DNA of 20,406 nucleotides from DYGX01 sp035325905 (GCA_035325905.1 DAOKYY010000070.1:1-20406), one strand, 5' to 3'. Counted from the first letter of the stretch, positions 12,875 to 20,360 are shown. Notes: generated by a model not told the origin, from the letters alone. Numbers and translations: made by a program.

Positions 12875-15520
12875 TCAGGCCCTCAGCTCCGCGCCCAGGC
12901 GCTTCTGCGCCGCCCGCGCGATGCGCTCGTGCGCCTTGGCGACTTCTTTATCGGTTAGCGTGCGGTCCGGCGCGCGATAAGTCAGGCTGTAGGCGAGGCT
13001 CTTTTTGCCCGCCGGGATCGGATCGCCCTCGTACACGTCGAACAGGCGCACGTCTTCGAGCAGGTCGCCGCCCGCCTCGCGGATCACGGCTTCGAGGTCC
13101 GCCGCCGCCACGTCGCGCTTGACGACCAGCGCGATGTCCTGGTACACGGCGGGCTGCGTCGGGACCGGCGCGACGTTACGCAGCATCGGGATGCCCGCGA
13201 TCAGCGCGTCGAGGTCTAGCTCCGCCGCCAGCACCGGTTGCTCAAGGTCCAGCCCCAGCCCGAATGCCTGGCGCACCAGCGGATGCACCTCGCCCAGCAC
13301 GCCGACCGCGCGCCGGTCAATCACCAGCTCTGCGGCGCGGCCAGGGTGGAACGTGCTGTGCTCAACCGGGCGATAGCTGACGCGCCCGCTGATGCGCAGG
13401 TCCCTGACCAGCGCCTCGACGATACCCTTCAGGTCGAAGAAATCAACCGGCTCGCGCCGCGCGTCGCCTTGCCAGTCCGGCAGATCGCGCGGCCCCATCA
13501 TCAACAGGCCGATATGCGTCGGCTCGTCGGGCAGCGTCTGCCCCTCGACCGGGAGATAAACGCGCCCGATCTCGAACAGACGCTGGCGCTCGGTGTGGCG
13601 CGCGTTCGAAGCGGCAACCGCCAGCATCCCCGCCAGCAGCGTGTGGCGCATGGCCGCTTTGTCGGCGGCGATCGGGTTCGCCAGGGTGATATACGGCGCC
13701 TGCGGCCAGCTTGACGCCTGGCCGGGCGGAGCCAGCAGCGCCTCCTGCTGCGGCGTGGTCAGCCGGTAGGTCACGATCTCGCGCAGGCCGGCCTTCGCCA
13801 GCACATCGCGCGCCTGTTCCTCGCGCTCCAGCGGGATGTTCGCTCGCTGGGCCGGGAGCGCGTCCTGCACGATCGTCAGCGGCAGGCGGTCGTAGCCGTA
13901 GATGCGCGCGATCTCCTCGATCAGGTCGGCGCGCCCGGTCAGCCCGGCGCCGATGTCCAGCCGGTGATCGGGCACGGTGACGATCAGCGTGTCACCGCGC
14001 TGCTCGACCGCGAATTCCAGCGCGCGCAGGATGCGCACGATCTCGTCCGCCGGGATGGTGAACCCCAGCAGGCGCGTGACCTCGCCCAGCGGCAGATCAA
14101 CCGCGATCACCGGCGCGGGCAGCGGGTAAGCGTCGACGATTCCCCGCGCCACCACGCCGCCGCTGATCTGGCGCATCAGCTCGATGCAGCGCCGCAGGCC
14201 GCGCTCGGCCATCGCCGGGTGCACGCCCCGGCTGAAGCGCAGCCCGGCCTCGGAACTCATCTTCTGGCTCTGCATCGTGCGTCGGATGTTGATGAAGTTC
14301 CACGCCGCCGCTTCGAGCAGCACGTTGCGGGTCGCGGGGCCGCGCACCGAGGCTTTGCCGTGCGGAATCGGCGCGCCTTCCCCACCTTCGCTGCCATCGT
14401 TCGCGACCGGGATGCCGATCGCGTCGAGCATGTCCTCATACCCGTCGCGGACCTCGCTCTCCAGCCCGCCCATCACGCCGCCGATGCTCAGCGCGCCCTT
14501 CGTGTCGGCGACCAGGATATTGTATTCGTCGAGCGCGTGCTCCTCGCCGTCAAGCGTGGTCAGGCGCTCGCCCGGCTCCGGCAGGCGGGTGATGATCGTC
14601 GGGGTCTGGCCCCCGGCGCGCTCGACCAGCACGTCATAATCGAAGGCGTGCAGCGGCTCGCCGAGTTCCAGCATGACGTAATTTGTCGCGTCCACGATGT
14701 TGTTGATCGGGCGCATCCCGGCCAGCTTGAGCCGGCGCTGCATCCACTGCGGCGAGGGCTTGATCTCCACGTCGCGGATCAGCGCCAGCGTGAAGCGCGG
14801 GTTCAGCTCCGGCTCACGGATCTCGATCCGCACCTGTCCCTCGATCGGCGGCCCATCCATGACCCCATCGAGCGGTGGATAGCGCAGCGGCGCGCCGGTC
14901 AGCGCGGCGATCTCGCGCGCCACGCCGGCGATGTTGTAGGCGCGGGCGATGTTGGGCAGCATGTCGATGTCCAGCACGGCGTCGCCCAGCACGTCCTGCA
15001 GCGGCGTGCCCGGCGCGAACCGGCGGAACGACTCGTCTTCGAGCAGCAAAATCCCTTCGTGGTCGTCGGAGAGGCCAAGCTCTTTTTCCGACATAACCAT
15101 GCTGCGGTTCGGGATGCCGCGCAGGGCGCGCTCCTTGAGGATCATGCGCGCGCCGTTTTCACCGTGCCCGTCGATCACCTCGGCGCCTTCGTGCGCGAAA
15201 GGCGCCAGCAGCGGCGGGTCGAGCGGTCCCTGGTCCTTATACGGGAACAGGTTCGGCGCGCCGGTAACGCATTGTTCCAGCGCGTCGCCGCCGTAATCGA
15301 CCAACGCCAGCACCAGCCGGTCGGCGTTCGGGTGGGGCTTCACCTCGCGGATCGCGCCGAGCACGATCTTCTCGCGGTCCCAGACGAGGTGATCCGAGGG
15401 CGGCAGCGCCAGCCCCGGCTGCGGCTCGCCCTGAGGAATGCCGATATACTCGATACCGGTCACTTCCAGCCCGGCGACGGTCAGCCGCTCGGCCAGCGCC
15501 TCGACCGGGAGCGTAATGTC
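12875..15520 (-). CDS. pheT: Phenylalanine-tRNA ligase beta subunit (N-terminus lost in assembly gap)
   Basis: 881 visible codons plus stop; the reading frame is open from the gap edge. The first visible residues are DITLPVEALAERLTVAGLEV, which in PheT lie about 12-14 residues after the start, so the initiator is inside the N block. Order: tRNA-binding OB domain (about 53-150, HPNADRL), B3/B4 domain (about 245-410, RPINNIVDATNYVMLELGEPLHAFD), B5 domain (PDHRLDIGAG...ADLIEEIARIYGYD), a core domain resembling the alpha subunit, and a C-terminal FDX-ACB anticodon-binding domain (last about 95 residues, PAVYQDIALVV). The beta subunit binds tRNA-Phe and edits mischarged Tyr. An extra about 38-residue segment interrupts B3/B4 (14330-14440). 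It is the third gene of the T-box operon. A GTG at 15461-15463 is not the start. Confidence 0.96.
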   Translation of the reverse strand, partial: DITLPVEALAERLTVAGLEVTGIEYIGIPQGEPQPGLALPPSDHLVWDREKIVLGAIREVKPHPNADRLVLALVDYGGDALEQCVTGAPNLFPYKDQGPLDPPLLAPFAHEGAEVIDGHGENGARMILKERALRGIPNRSMVMSEKELGLSDDHEGILLLEDESFRRFAPGTPLQDVLGDAVLDIDMLPNIARAYNIAGVAREIAALTGAPLRYPPLDGVMDGPPIEGQVRIEIREPELNPRFTLALIRDVEIKPSPQWMQRRLKLAGMRPINNIVDATNYVMLELGEPLHAFDYDVLVERAGGQTPTIITRLPEPGERLTTLDGEEHALDEYNILVADTKGALSIGGVMGGLESEVRDGYEDMLDAIGIPVANDGSEGGEGAPIPHGKASVRGPATRNVLLEAAAWNFINIRRTMQSQKMSSEAGLRFSRGVHPAMAERGLRRCIELMRQISGGVVARGIVDAYPLPAPVIAVDLPLGEVTRLLGFTIPADEIVRILRALEFAVEQRGDTLIVTVPDHRLDIGAGLTGRADLIEEIARIYGYDRLPLTIVQDALPAQRANIPLEREEQARDVLAKAGLREIVTYRLTTPQQEALLAPPGQASSWPQAPYITLANPIAADKAAMRHTLLAGMLAVAASNARHTERQRLFEIGRVYLPVEGQTLPDEPTHIGLLMMGPRDLPDWQGDARREPVDFFDLKGIVEALVRDLRISGRVSYRPVEHSTFHPGRAAELVIDRRAVGVLGEVHPLVRQAFGLGLDLEQPVLAAELDLDALIAGIPMLRNVAPVPTQPAVYQDIALVVKRDVAAADLEAVIREAGGDLLEDVRLFDVYEGDPIPAGKKSLAYSLTYRAPDRTLTDKEVAKAHERIARAAQKRLGAELRA

Positions 15521-15620
15521 NNNNNNNNNNNNNNNNNNNNNNNNNNNNNNNNNNNNNNNNNNNNNNNNNNNNNNNNNNNNNNNNNNNNNNNNNNNNNNNN
15601 NNNNNNNNNNNNNNNNNNNN
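15521..15620. other. Assembly gap (100 Ns)
   Basis: Exactly 100 N, the usual placeholder for a gap of unknown length. It removes the pheT start codon and about 12-14 N-terminal codons. AGGAG (complement of 15632-15636) lies 11 nt before the gap with no start codon between, so the true missing length is probably about 36-45 nt rather than 100. Confidence 0.95.
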
Positions 15621-15644
15621 GCTTCGGGTGTCTCCTGAGTCAGC

Positions 15645-15663
15645 CGCGCCGTAGGGCGGCGCG
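15645..15663 (-). other. GC hairpin between the FAD-domain gene and pheT
   Basis: A 7-bp perfect GC stem (15645-15651 with 15657-15663) and 5-nt loop lies just upstream of the pheT ribosome binding site and close to the assembly gap. No T-run follows, so termination is unlikely. It may affect translation or mRNA processing, or have disturbed sequencing. Confidence 0.4.
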
Positions 15664-15680
15664 AGGATAATCAGTCACTC

Positions 15681-16514
15681 TCAGGCCGCGCTCGCCTGCG
15701 CAATCGCCGCCGTTAGGGCGCGGCGCGCAGTGACACGCGCCATCTCGGCGCGGTACTCGGCGCTGCCCCAGTGATCGCCTGCCGGATCGACCGCCAGCGC
15801 GTCGAGCGCCCGCTCGATCTCGCCGGTCTCGTCCAGCGCGCGCTCGACCTCTGGCTGGCGGACCGCGTGTCCGGCCACGCCGACCAGCGCCAGCGCCGAA
15901 TACGCCGGGCGGTCGTCTTCGCCCAGCTCGACGTAAGCCACCGCCGCGACAATCGGCGCGTCGGCGGGCGTGCGCGCGACCTTCTCGATGCCAACGCCTG
16001 CCTGCGCCGCGCCGAGCGGCACGCTGACATCGGCCACCAGGCTGCGCGCGAGGTCTTCCTCCGCCGAGAGCCACGCCGACGCCGTCAGGTGCATGGCCCG
16101 GTCCAGCCGCCGGATCGTCGCGCCGAGCGCCAGCAGCAGCGCCAGCGTCAGCGACTGCGGATCGCGCTCGACCAGCAGATCGCCGAGCGTCATGGTGTGG
16201 CGCAGCGTTTCGGGATGGTCGGCGCGCAGCGTCTCGGCCAGCGCGCGTAGCGCGGGCGACCCCGCTGCCCGTTCCAGGCACGCCTGGCGCGCCTGCTCCA
16301 GCGAGAGCATGCTGCCAAACGCCAGCGCGCCCTCCGTCGTCTCGATGCGGTCCAGCCCCAGGCGGTCGAGCTTGATCGCGGCTTCGACCGCCGCGCTCGA
16401 CGCGCGCTGAAGCGCCACGCCGCCATACAGCGGGTAGACGCCCGGCTCGGCCAGCAAGCGCAGCGCCTCGTCGAGGGTCTGCGGCTCGTAGATCGTCTTC
16501 AAGTTGAGTAACAT
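15681..16514 (-). CDS. Degenerate FAD-binding (CoxM/XdhB-type) domain protein within the pheST operon
   Basis: 277 aa. The layout matches the FAD subunit of molybdopterin dehydrogenases. The N-terminal PCMH-like part has YEPQTLDEALRLLAEPGVYPLYGG (9-32), IKLDRLGLDRIE (47-58) and FGSMLSLEQA (67-76). The C-terminal CO_deh_flav_C-like part has VARTPADAPIVAAVAYVELGED (179-200), ALALVGVAGHAVRQPEVERAL (207-227) and GSAEYRAEMARVTARRAL (250-267). The FAD-contacting RNxxTIGGNxxxxDPxxD motif of the family is here RHTMTLGDLLVERDPQS (105-121): GGN is gone. The AGGTD loop is YGGVA. FAD binding is therefore doubtful. AGGAGA lies 6 nt before the ATG at 16514; the gene starts 38 nt after the pheS stop and is surely co-transcribed. 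No partner molybdenum or iron-sulfur subunit is nearby. Role unknown. Confidence 0.8.
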   Translation of the reverse strand: MLLNLKTIYEPQTLDEALRLLAEPGVYPLYGGVALQRASSAAVEAAIKLDRLGLDRIETTEGALAFGSMLSLEQARQACLERAAGSPALRALAETLRADHPETLRHTMTLGDLLVERDPQSLTLALLLALGATIRRLDRAMHLTASAWLSAEEDLARSLVADVSVPLGAAQAGVGIEKVARTPADAPIVAAVAYVELGEDDRPAYSALALVGVAGHAVRQPEVERALDETGEIERALDALAVDPAGDHWGSAEYRAEMARVTARRALTAAIAQASAA

Positions 16515-16552
16515 GCGGTTTCTCCTATGCGCGGACGGCGCACGCGTGTTCG

Positions 16553-17587
16553 CTAGAACTGCTCCAGGAAGCGCAGATCGTTGGCCCAGAAGTAGCGGAT
16601 GTCCTGAATACCGTGCATCTGCATGGTGATCCGCTCTGGCCCCAGCCCGAAAGCGAAGCCGCTCCACTCGGTCGGATCATAACCGCCGTTTTCCAGCACG
16701 ACCGGGTGCACCATCCCGCAGCCCGCGATCTCCAGCCAGCCGGTGTATTTGCACACGGCGCAGCCCTGCCCGCCGCACAGGATACACTCGACATCGACTT
16801 CCATGCTCGGCTCGGTGAAGGGGAAGTACGAGCCGCGAAAGCGCACGCGCTTCTCTGGCCCGAACAGCCGCCGGGCGAACTCCGCGATCGTGCCCTTCAG
16901 GTCGGTCAGGCGGATGTTGCGCCCGACCGCCAGCCCCTCGACCTGATTGAACTGAATTTCGCTCCGCGCCGAAATCTGCTCGTAACGGTAGCACATCCCC
17001 GGCAGAATGACGCGGACGGGCCGCGTGCCGCCTTCGCCCAGCGCGTGCATGGCGCGGATCTGGCCGGGGCTGGTGTGCGTGCGCAGGATCAGGCCCGGCG
17101 TCGTGGTGTGGAACGTGTCCCACATATCGCGCGCCGGGTGGTGCGGCGGGATGTTGAGCTGGGTGAAGTTATATTCGTCGGTCTCGACATCCGGGCTGCG
17201 ATAGACCTGGAAGCCCATCTCGCCCCAGATCGCGGCGATCTGGCGTAGAGTCTGCGTGCTGGGATGCAGCCCGCCCAGCGCGACCGGCCGCCCCGGCAGC
17301 GTCACGTCGATCTCGCCTTCTTCGAGCGTGCGGGCCAGTTCCTGCTGGCGGACCAGTTCTTCGCGCTCGGAGAACGCGCCGCTTAGCTCATTCTTGATCG
17401 TGTTGGCGCGCTTGCCGAAGTCCGCGCGCTGCTCCGGCGGAAGCTGGCCGGTCGAGCGCAGCGCCAGCGTCACGGCGCCCTTCTTGCCGAGATAGCGCCG
17501 CTCCCAGTCCGCGAGGGCGGCGCTGCCGCGCACCTCGCGCAGCTCGTCGAGCGCCTGCCGGTACGTCACCTCAAGTTCTTCGATCAT
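16553..17587 (-). CDS. pheS: Phenylalanine-tRNA ligase alpha subunit
   Basis: 344 aa, normal length. PheS carries the class II active site that charges tRNA-Phe in an alpha2beta2 enzyme with PheT. An N-terminal coiled coil (about 1-90) is followed by the catalytic core: HPARDMWDTFH at 150-160, LRTHTSPGQIRAM at 168-180, RYEQISARSEIQFNQVEGLAV at 201-221, motif 2 region FRGSYFPFTEPSMEVDV at 250-266, and motif 3 GFAFGLGPERITM at 310-322. Four Cys at 268, 271, 276 and 279 (CxxC..CxxC) before TGWLEI form the zinc-knuckle-like insertion seen in some PheS. The start at 17587 has AAAAGGG 6 nt upstream. The longer frame to 17749 is rejected because it translates the T-box and its terminator. Confidence 0.97.
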   Translation of the reverse strand: MIEELEVTYRQALDELREVRGSAALADWERRYLGKKGAVTLALRSTGQLPPEQRADFGKRANTIKNELSGAFSEREELVRQQELARTLEEGEIDVTLPGRPVALGGLHPSTQTLRQIAAIWGEMGFQVYRSPDVETDEYNFTQLNIPPHHPARDMWDTFHTTTPGLILRTHTSPGQIRAMHALGEGGTRPVRVILPGMCYRYEQISARSEIQFNQVEGLAVGRNIRLTDLKGTIAEFARRLFGPEKRVRFRGSYFPFTEPSMEVDVECILCGGQGCAVCKYTGWLEIAGCGMVHPVVLENGGYDPTEWSGFAFGLGPERITMQMHGIQDIRYFWANDLRFLEQF

Positions 17588-17641
17588 GGGCTGCCCTTTT
17601 CCCGTCTCTGCCAGCGGCAACACGAGCGCGCCGCCGGATAA

Positions 17642-17682
17642 ACAAAAATCTCGCCGCCTGTCCTTTCGGAGCAGGGACGAGA
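17642..17682 (-). terminator. Intrinsic terminator of the pheS T-box leader
   Basis: On the minus strand: TCTCG (complement of 17678-17682) pairs with CGAGA (17649-17653), CCTG pairs with CAGG, and TCC/GGA close a GAAA tetraloop. ATTTTTGTT follows as the U-run (17642-17650). Its 5' arm contains the CGTCCCT needed for the antiterminator, so the two folds exclude each other. Confidence 0.9.
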
Positions 17683-17971
17683 CGCGAGTTCCCGTGGTAC
17701 CACCCTGTTTAGCCGCACGCGCCATGTCACCATCGAGCGCGCGGCTCACTCTGGCCCACCGCGCCCGGAAGGGTCGATGGGCTGCCCTGCTAACGCGGGG
17801 CGGGCGGAGCGGACTACTGGCCCGGACAACCGGGCGTTCACCCGTCAGCTCAGGAGCGAACTTCGGCGCAGGCTCGCTCGTCGGGGCTTTCAGTCGGCGG
17901 CCCCGGCTCCCTGGCAGCGGCGATTGCGCCTACTCCTCTCCGTCATAGCCTTTGGCATATGGCGTGATGTT
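17642..17971 (-). promoter_or_regulatory. T-box riboswitch, Phe (UUC) specifier, controlling pheS operon
   Basis: T-box leaders sense uncharged tRNA by codon-anticodon pairing and by holding its NCCA end in the T-box bulge, which then favours the antiterminator. Reading the minus strand: Stem I has GAGAGGAGTA (AGTA at 17931-17934), a perfect helix GGCGCA (17925-17930) with TGCGCC (17865-17870), a distal helix CGGGGC (17900-17905) with GCCCCG (17882-17887), and a specifier loop GAAG-TTC-GCTCCTGAGC in which TTC (17858-17860) is the Phe codon. The T-box sequence AGGGTGGTACC lies at 17696-17706. AGGG pairs with the CCCT near 17673-17676 to form the antiterminator, competing with the terminator at 17642-17682. 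The promoter is at 17978-18006. High uncharged tRNA-Phe should raise pheS, FAD-domain gene and pheT expression. Confidence 0.95.
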
Positions 17972-17977
17972 GTTGCA

Positions 17978-18006
17978 ATGGTAACAGAGCGTCCCGGCGC
18001 TGTCAA
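17978..18006 (-). promoter_or_regulatory. Promoter of the pheS operon, TTGACA-17-TACCAT
   Basis: On the minus strand TTGACA (complement of 18001-18006) is followed after 17 nt by TACCAT (complement of 17978-17983). Transcription would start near 17971, about 35 nt before T-box Stem I. Same hexamers and spacing as the promoter at 2651-2679. Confidence 0.8.
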
Positions 18007-18140
18007 CGGGTGGAATCGGGACCTGGCCGGGTGAGCGCGCTGTGCTTTGGCGACTGACGACGACCCGGCCGGACAGGCCGGTAACACTTTTGCGCCTCGA
18101 AGCAAATGGCCGCGCCCTACGCAAACTTCGGCGGGGCGCG

Positions 18141-18146
18141 TATAAT
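18141..18146 (+). promoter_or_regulatory. -10 box TATAAT, 9 nt before the glycosyltransferase ATG
   Basis: A perfect TATAAT ends at 18146 and the ATG is at 18156, so transcription would start within 0-3 nt of the ATG. No strong -35 is visible at 17 nt and no Shine-Dalgarno is present, which fits a leaderless message. Confidence 0.55.
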
Positions 18147-18155
18147 CTCCGCCGT

Positions 18156-19787
18156 ATGAAACGCTCCGCTGTCTTTGCCCTGCTGTGCGCCTATCTGGCG
18201 TTCGCCGCGAGTGGCGTCGTCAGCCGCGTCGTCTTCGAGCGCCTGCCCCATCTCGAAGACGAGTTCGCCTACCTGTTTCAGGCGCGCATCTTCGAGCGCG
18301 GCCAACTCTACATCGAGACGCCGCAGCCCGTCCGGGCGTACTGGCAGCCGTTCCTGATCAACCACGACGGCAAGCGGTTCGGCAAGTACACGCCGGGCTG
18401 GCCGGCGATGCTGGCGGTCGGGACCGGGCTGAATCAGCCCTGGCTAGTCAACGCCTGGCTGATGATGCTCACCGTGGCGTTGATCTACCGGCTGGGGCGC
18501 GCGATCTACACGCCAGCGACCGGCGCGGTCGCGGCGCTGCTGGTCGCCACCAGCCCGATGGCGCTGCTGCTGGCCGGGTCGCTGATGAGCCACACCGCCG
18601 GGCTGTTCTTCGCGACGCTGTTCCTCTACGCGCTCTGGCACCTGGAGCGGCGATGCCTCACGCCGCGCCGCGCGCTGCTGTGGGGTGCGGTCGGAGGGCT
18701 GGCGCTGGGGATGCTGGTCAGCACGCGCCCGCTGACCGCCGTCGGGATCGCGGCCCCGTATGTCGTCTACAGCCTGGGCCGCGTTGTCTGGGCCGCGCTG
18801 CGCGCCCGCCCGACGGTCGGCGCGGTGCTGCGCCCGCTGCTCGCGTTGAGCGCCGTCACCCTCGCGCTGTCGCTGACCTGGCCGGCGTTCAACTACGCCG
18901 TCACCGCGCGCGCGGACGAGAGCTTCCCAGCGTACCTGGGGCGCTTCCTGCGCGGCGATAAGGACACCAACCTCTACCGCTACATCTGGGACTATGACCG
19001 CGTCGGCTTCGGACCCGGCCACGGTCGCCGGGCGACCACCGGCCACACCCTCGACATCGGCTGGCGGCACACCAAAACCGACCTGGAATGCGCCGCGCGC
19101 GACCTGTTCGGCTGGGCGCTCCCGCCAGAGGATGGCCTGACGGTCGAGCAGGATGCCTGTCTGGTATCCAGCCGGGGGTACAGTTGGGTCTTGCTGCCGC
19201 TCGGCGTGCTGCTGACCGCCCGGCGGCGCTGGACGTGGCTGCTGGCCGCGCTGCCGGTCAGCATCATCGCGGTCTACCTGGCCTATTGGGTGGGTGGCGA
19301 ACTCTACAGCGCGCGCTATTACGCCGAAGGGCTGGGCGCCGCCGCCCTGCTCACGGCGGCGGGAATTGACGCGATCGTGCGCTGGATCGACGCCCCGGCG
19401 GTCCGGCAGGGGGGGCTGCGGCCCGGCGGCGTGATCTACCTGATCGTTGGCGCGGCGGCGCTCTACGCCCTGGCGATCTACAGCCCCGCGCGCATGGAAC
19501 CCCTGCGCGGCTATGGTCGCATCAGCCAGGGCCAGATCGCCGCGCTCGACGCGGCGCGCCAGACCCCTGAGCGCCCCGTCCTGGTGATCGCGCATGGCGA
19601 GCATCACTGGCGCGACGTGGCGACGCTGATGGCGGTGACGGGACCCTTCCGCGACAGCGACATCGTGCTCGCCCGCGACGCGGACCGGGTCGATACCGAC
19701 CTCCTGCGCTCGCAAGCGCCCGATCGCGAGATCATCTACCTGATCGACGGCGAGTTCACCCACGATCTGCCCTTCCCAGCTTCGTGA
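18156..19787 (+). CDS. GT-C fold (ArnT/PMT-like) membrane glycosyltransferase
   Basis: 543 aa, with about ten hydrophobic segments. The first helix (5-23) is followed by an outer loop with HLEDEFAYLFQARIFERG (32-49); an acidic pair in this first loop (here among E34, D35, E36) is the catalytic hallmark of GT-C enzymes that use polyprenyl-phosphate sugars. A later KYTPGWPAMLAVG segment and many helices follow, then a soluble C-terminal part (about 450-543). The acceptor cannot be told from sequence; cell-surface glycans or protein glycosylation are the family's roles. ATG 18156 is chosen over 18042 because the extension is upstream of the -10 box and lacks membrane-protein character. After the TGA the same frame stays open and coding-like for about 25 codons (see finding). 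Confidence 0.8.
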   Translation: MKRSAVFALLCAYLAFAASGVVSRVVFERLPHLEDEFAYLFQARIFERGQLYIETPQPVRAYWQPFLINHDGKRFGKYTPGWPAMLAVGTGLNQPWLVNAWLMMLTVALIYRLGRAIYTPATGAVAALLVATSPMALLLAGSLMSHTAGLFFATLFLYALWHLERRCLTPRRALLWGAVGGLALGMLVSTRPLTAVGIAAPYVVYSLGRVVWAALRARPTVGAVLRPLLALSAVTLALSLTWPAFNYAVTARADESFPAYLGRFLRGDKDTNLYRYIWDYDRVGFGPGHGRRATTGHTLDIGWRHTKTDLECAARDLFGWALPPEDGLTVEQDACLVSSRGYSWVLLPLGVLLTARRRWTWLLAALPVSIIAVYLAYWVGGELYSARYYAEGLGAAALLTAAGIDAIVRWIDAPAVRQGGLRPGGVIYLIVGAAALYALAIYSPARMEPLRGYGRISQGQIAALDAARQTPERPVLVIAHGEHHWRDVATLMAVTGPFRDSDIVLARDADRVDTDLLRSQAPDREIIYLIDGEFTHDLPFPAS

Positions 19788-19937
19788 CGAGGCGCGCAAC
19801 CCCCGTGGCCGATCCGCTATATCAACCACTTCACCTATGACAATATCCTCCATCTGGCGCTGTTGCGCGGGCCTGGCGCGGCGTATGCTGGAGGCAGCTT
19901 TAGCACTCTAGCACGCGCATACGAAGGAGCAGGCTTG

Positions 19938-20237
19938 ATGTCCAGCCGAACTTATTACAGCGAAGAAGCCGAGCGCGCCGCGAAGACGCAGCAGGCGATT
20001 CAGATCGCGATCGTGCTGCTCTTCGGCCTGGGCGTCGGAGCGGTCGTGGCTTTGCTGTACGCGCCCAAAGAGGGCAAGAAGACACGCAAGATACTGGGCA
20101 AGGAACTCGGCAGCAACCTTGAGTCGGGCCGCGACCTGGCCGACGACGTGGTCAAGGACGCGGTGAAAACCCTCGAAGAGCAGTACAAGGCGCTGCGTTC
20201 GGAGATGGATAAGCTGCTCAGCAGCGTGAAGAACTAG
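19938..20237 (+). CDS. YtxH-family small membrane protein
   Basis: 99 aa. A hydrophilic N-terminus, one membrane helix at 21-41 (IQIAIVLLFGLGVGAVVALL), then the signature YAPKEGKKTR (41-50), and a charged helical or coiled-coil C-terminus (51-99). YtxH-domain proteins are widespread in Gram-positives and Chloroflexota, often linked to general stress; the molecular role is unknown. AAGGAG lies 8 nt before the ATG at 19938, clearly better than the in-frame TTG at 19863. A TATGCT at 19882-19887 may be its -10 box. It is followed by several hairpins and a terminator. Confidence 0.85.
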   Translation: MSSRTYYSEEAERAAKTQQAIQIAIVLLFGLGVGAVVALLYAPKEGKKTRKILGKELGSNLESGRDLADDVVKDAVKTLEEQYKALRSEMDKLLSSVKN

Positions 20238-20261
20238 AACACGGTCTTCCAGCTCCATTTG

Positions 20262-20291
20262 GTGGCACCCCGTGCCACAGGCGCAAGCCTG
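20262..20291 (+). repeat. Paired small hairpins after the YtxH gene
   Basis: Two adjoining perfect hairpins: GTGGCAC-CCC-GTGCCAC (20262-20278) and CAGGC-GCAA-GCCTG (20278-20291), the second with a GNRA-type tetraloop. With the terminator downstream they make three stems in a 90-nt stretch without a gene. Could be a REP-like element or a structured 3' UTR. Confidence 0.5.
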
Positions 20292-20325
20292 CAAGTCCCT
20301 CCGGTGGATAGGTGGTACGGTTGTA

Positions 20326-20360
20326 GGGCAGGGATTGGGTGATCCCTGCCCGACCTTTTT
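20326..20360 (+). terminator. Intrinsic terminator after the YtxH gene
   Basis: A perfect 10-bp stem GGGCAGGGAT / ATCCCTGCCC (20326-20335 with 20342-20351), a 6-nt loop, and TTTTT at 20356-20360 after a 4-nt spacer. The last 46 nt of the window (20361-20406) hold no recognisable gene. Confidence 0.8.

Noticed and set aside
13964..15670. Long plus-strand open frame across the N gap
   Set aside because: Antisense to pheT, composition typical of a shadow frame in GC-rich DNA, and part of it is unknown sequence.
17588..17749. 54-residue N-terminal extension of PheS
   Set aside because: It translates the T-box and terminator; PheS of normal length starts at 17587 with its own Shine-Dalgarno.
18444..19853. 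469-aa minus-strand open frame opposite the glycosyltransferase
   Set aside because: Arg/Gln/Gly-rich shadow without domains; the plus strand encodes clear membrane helices.
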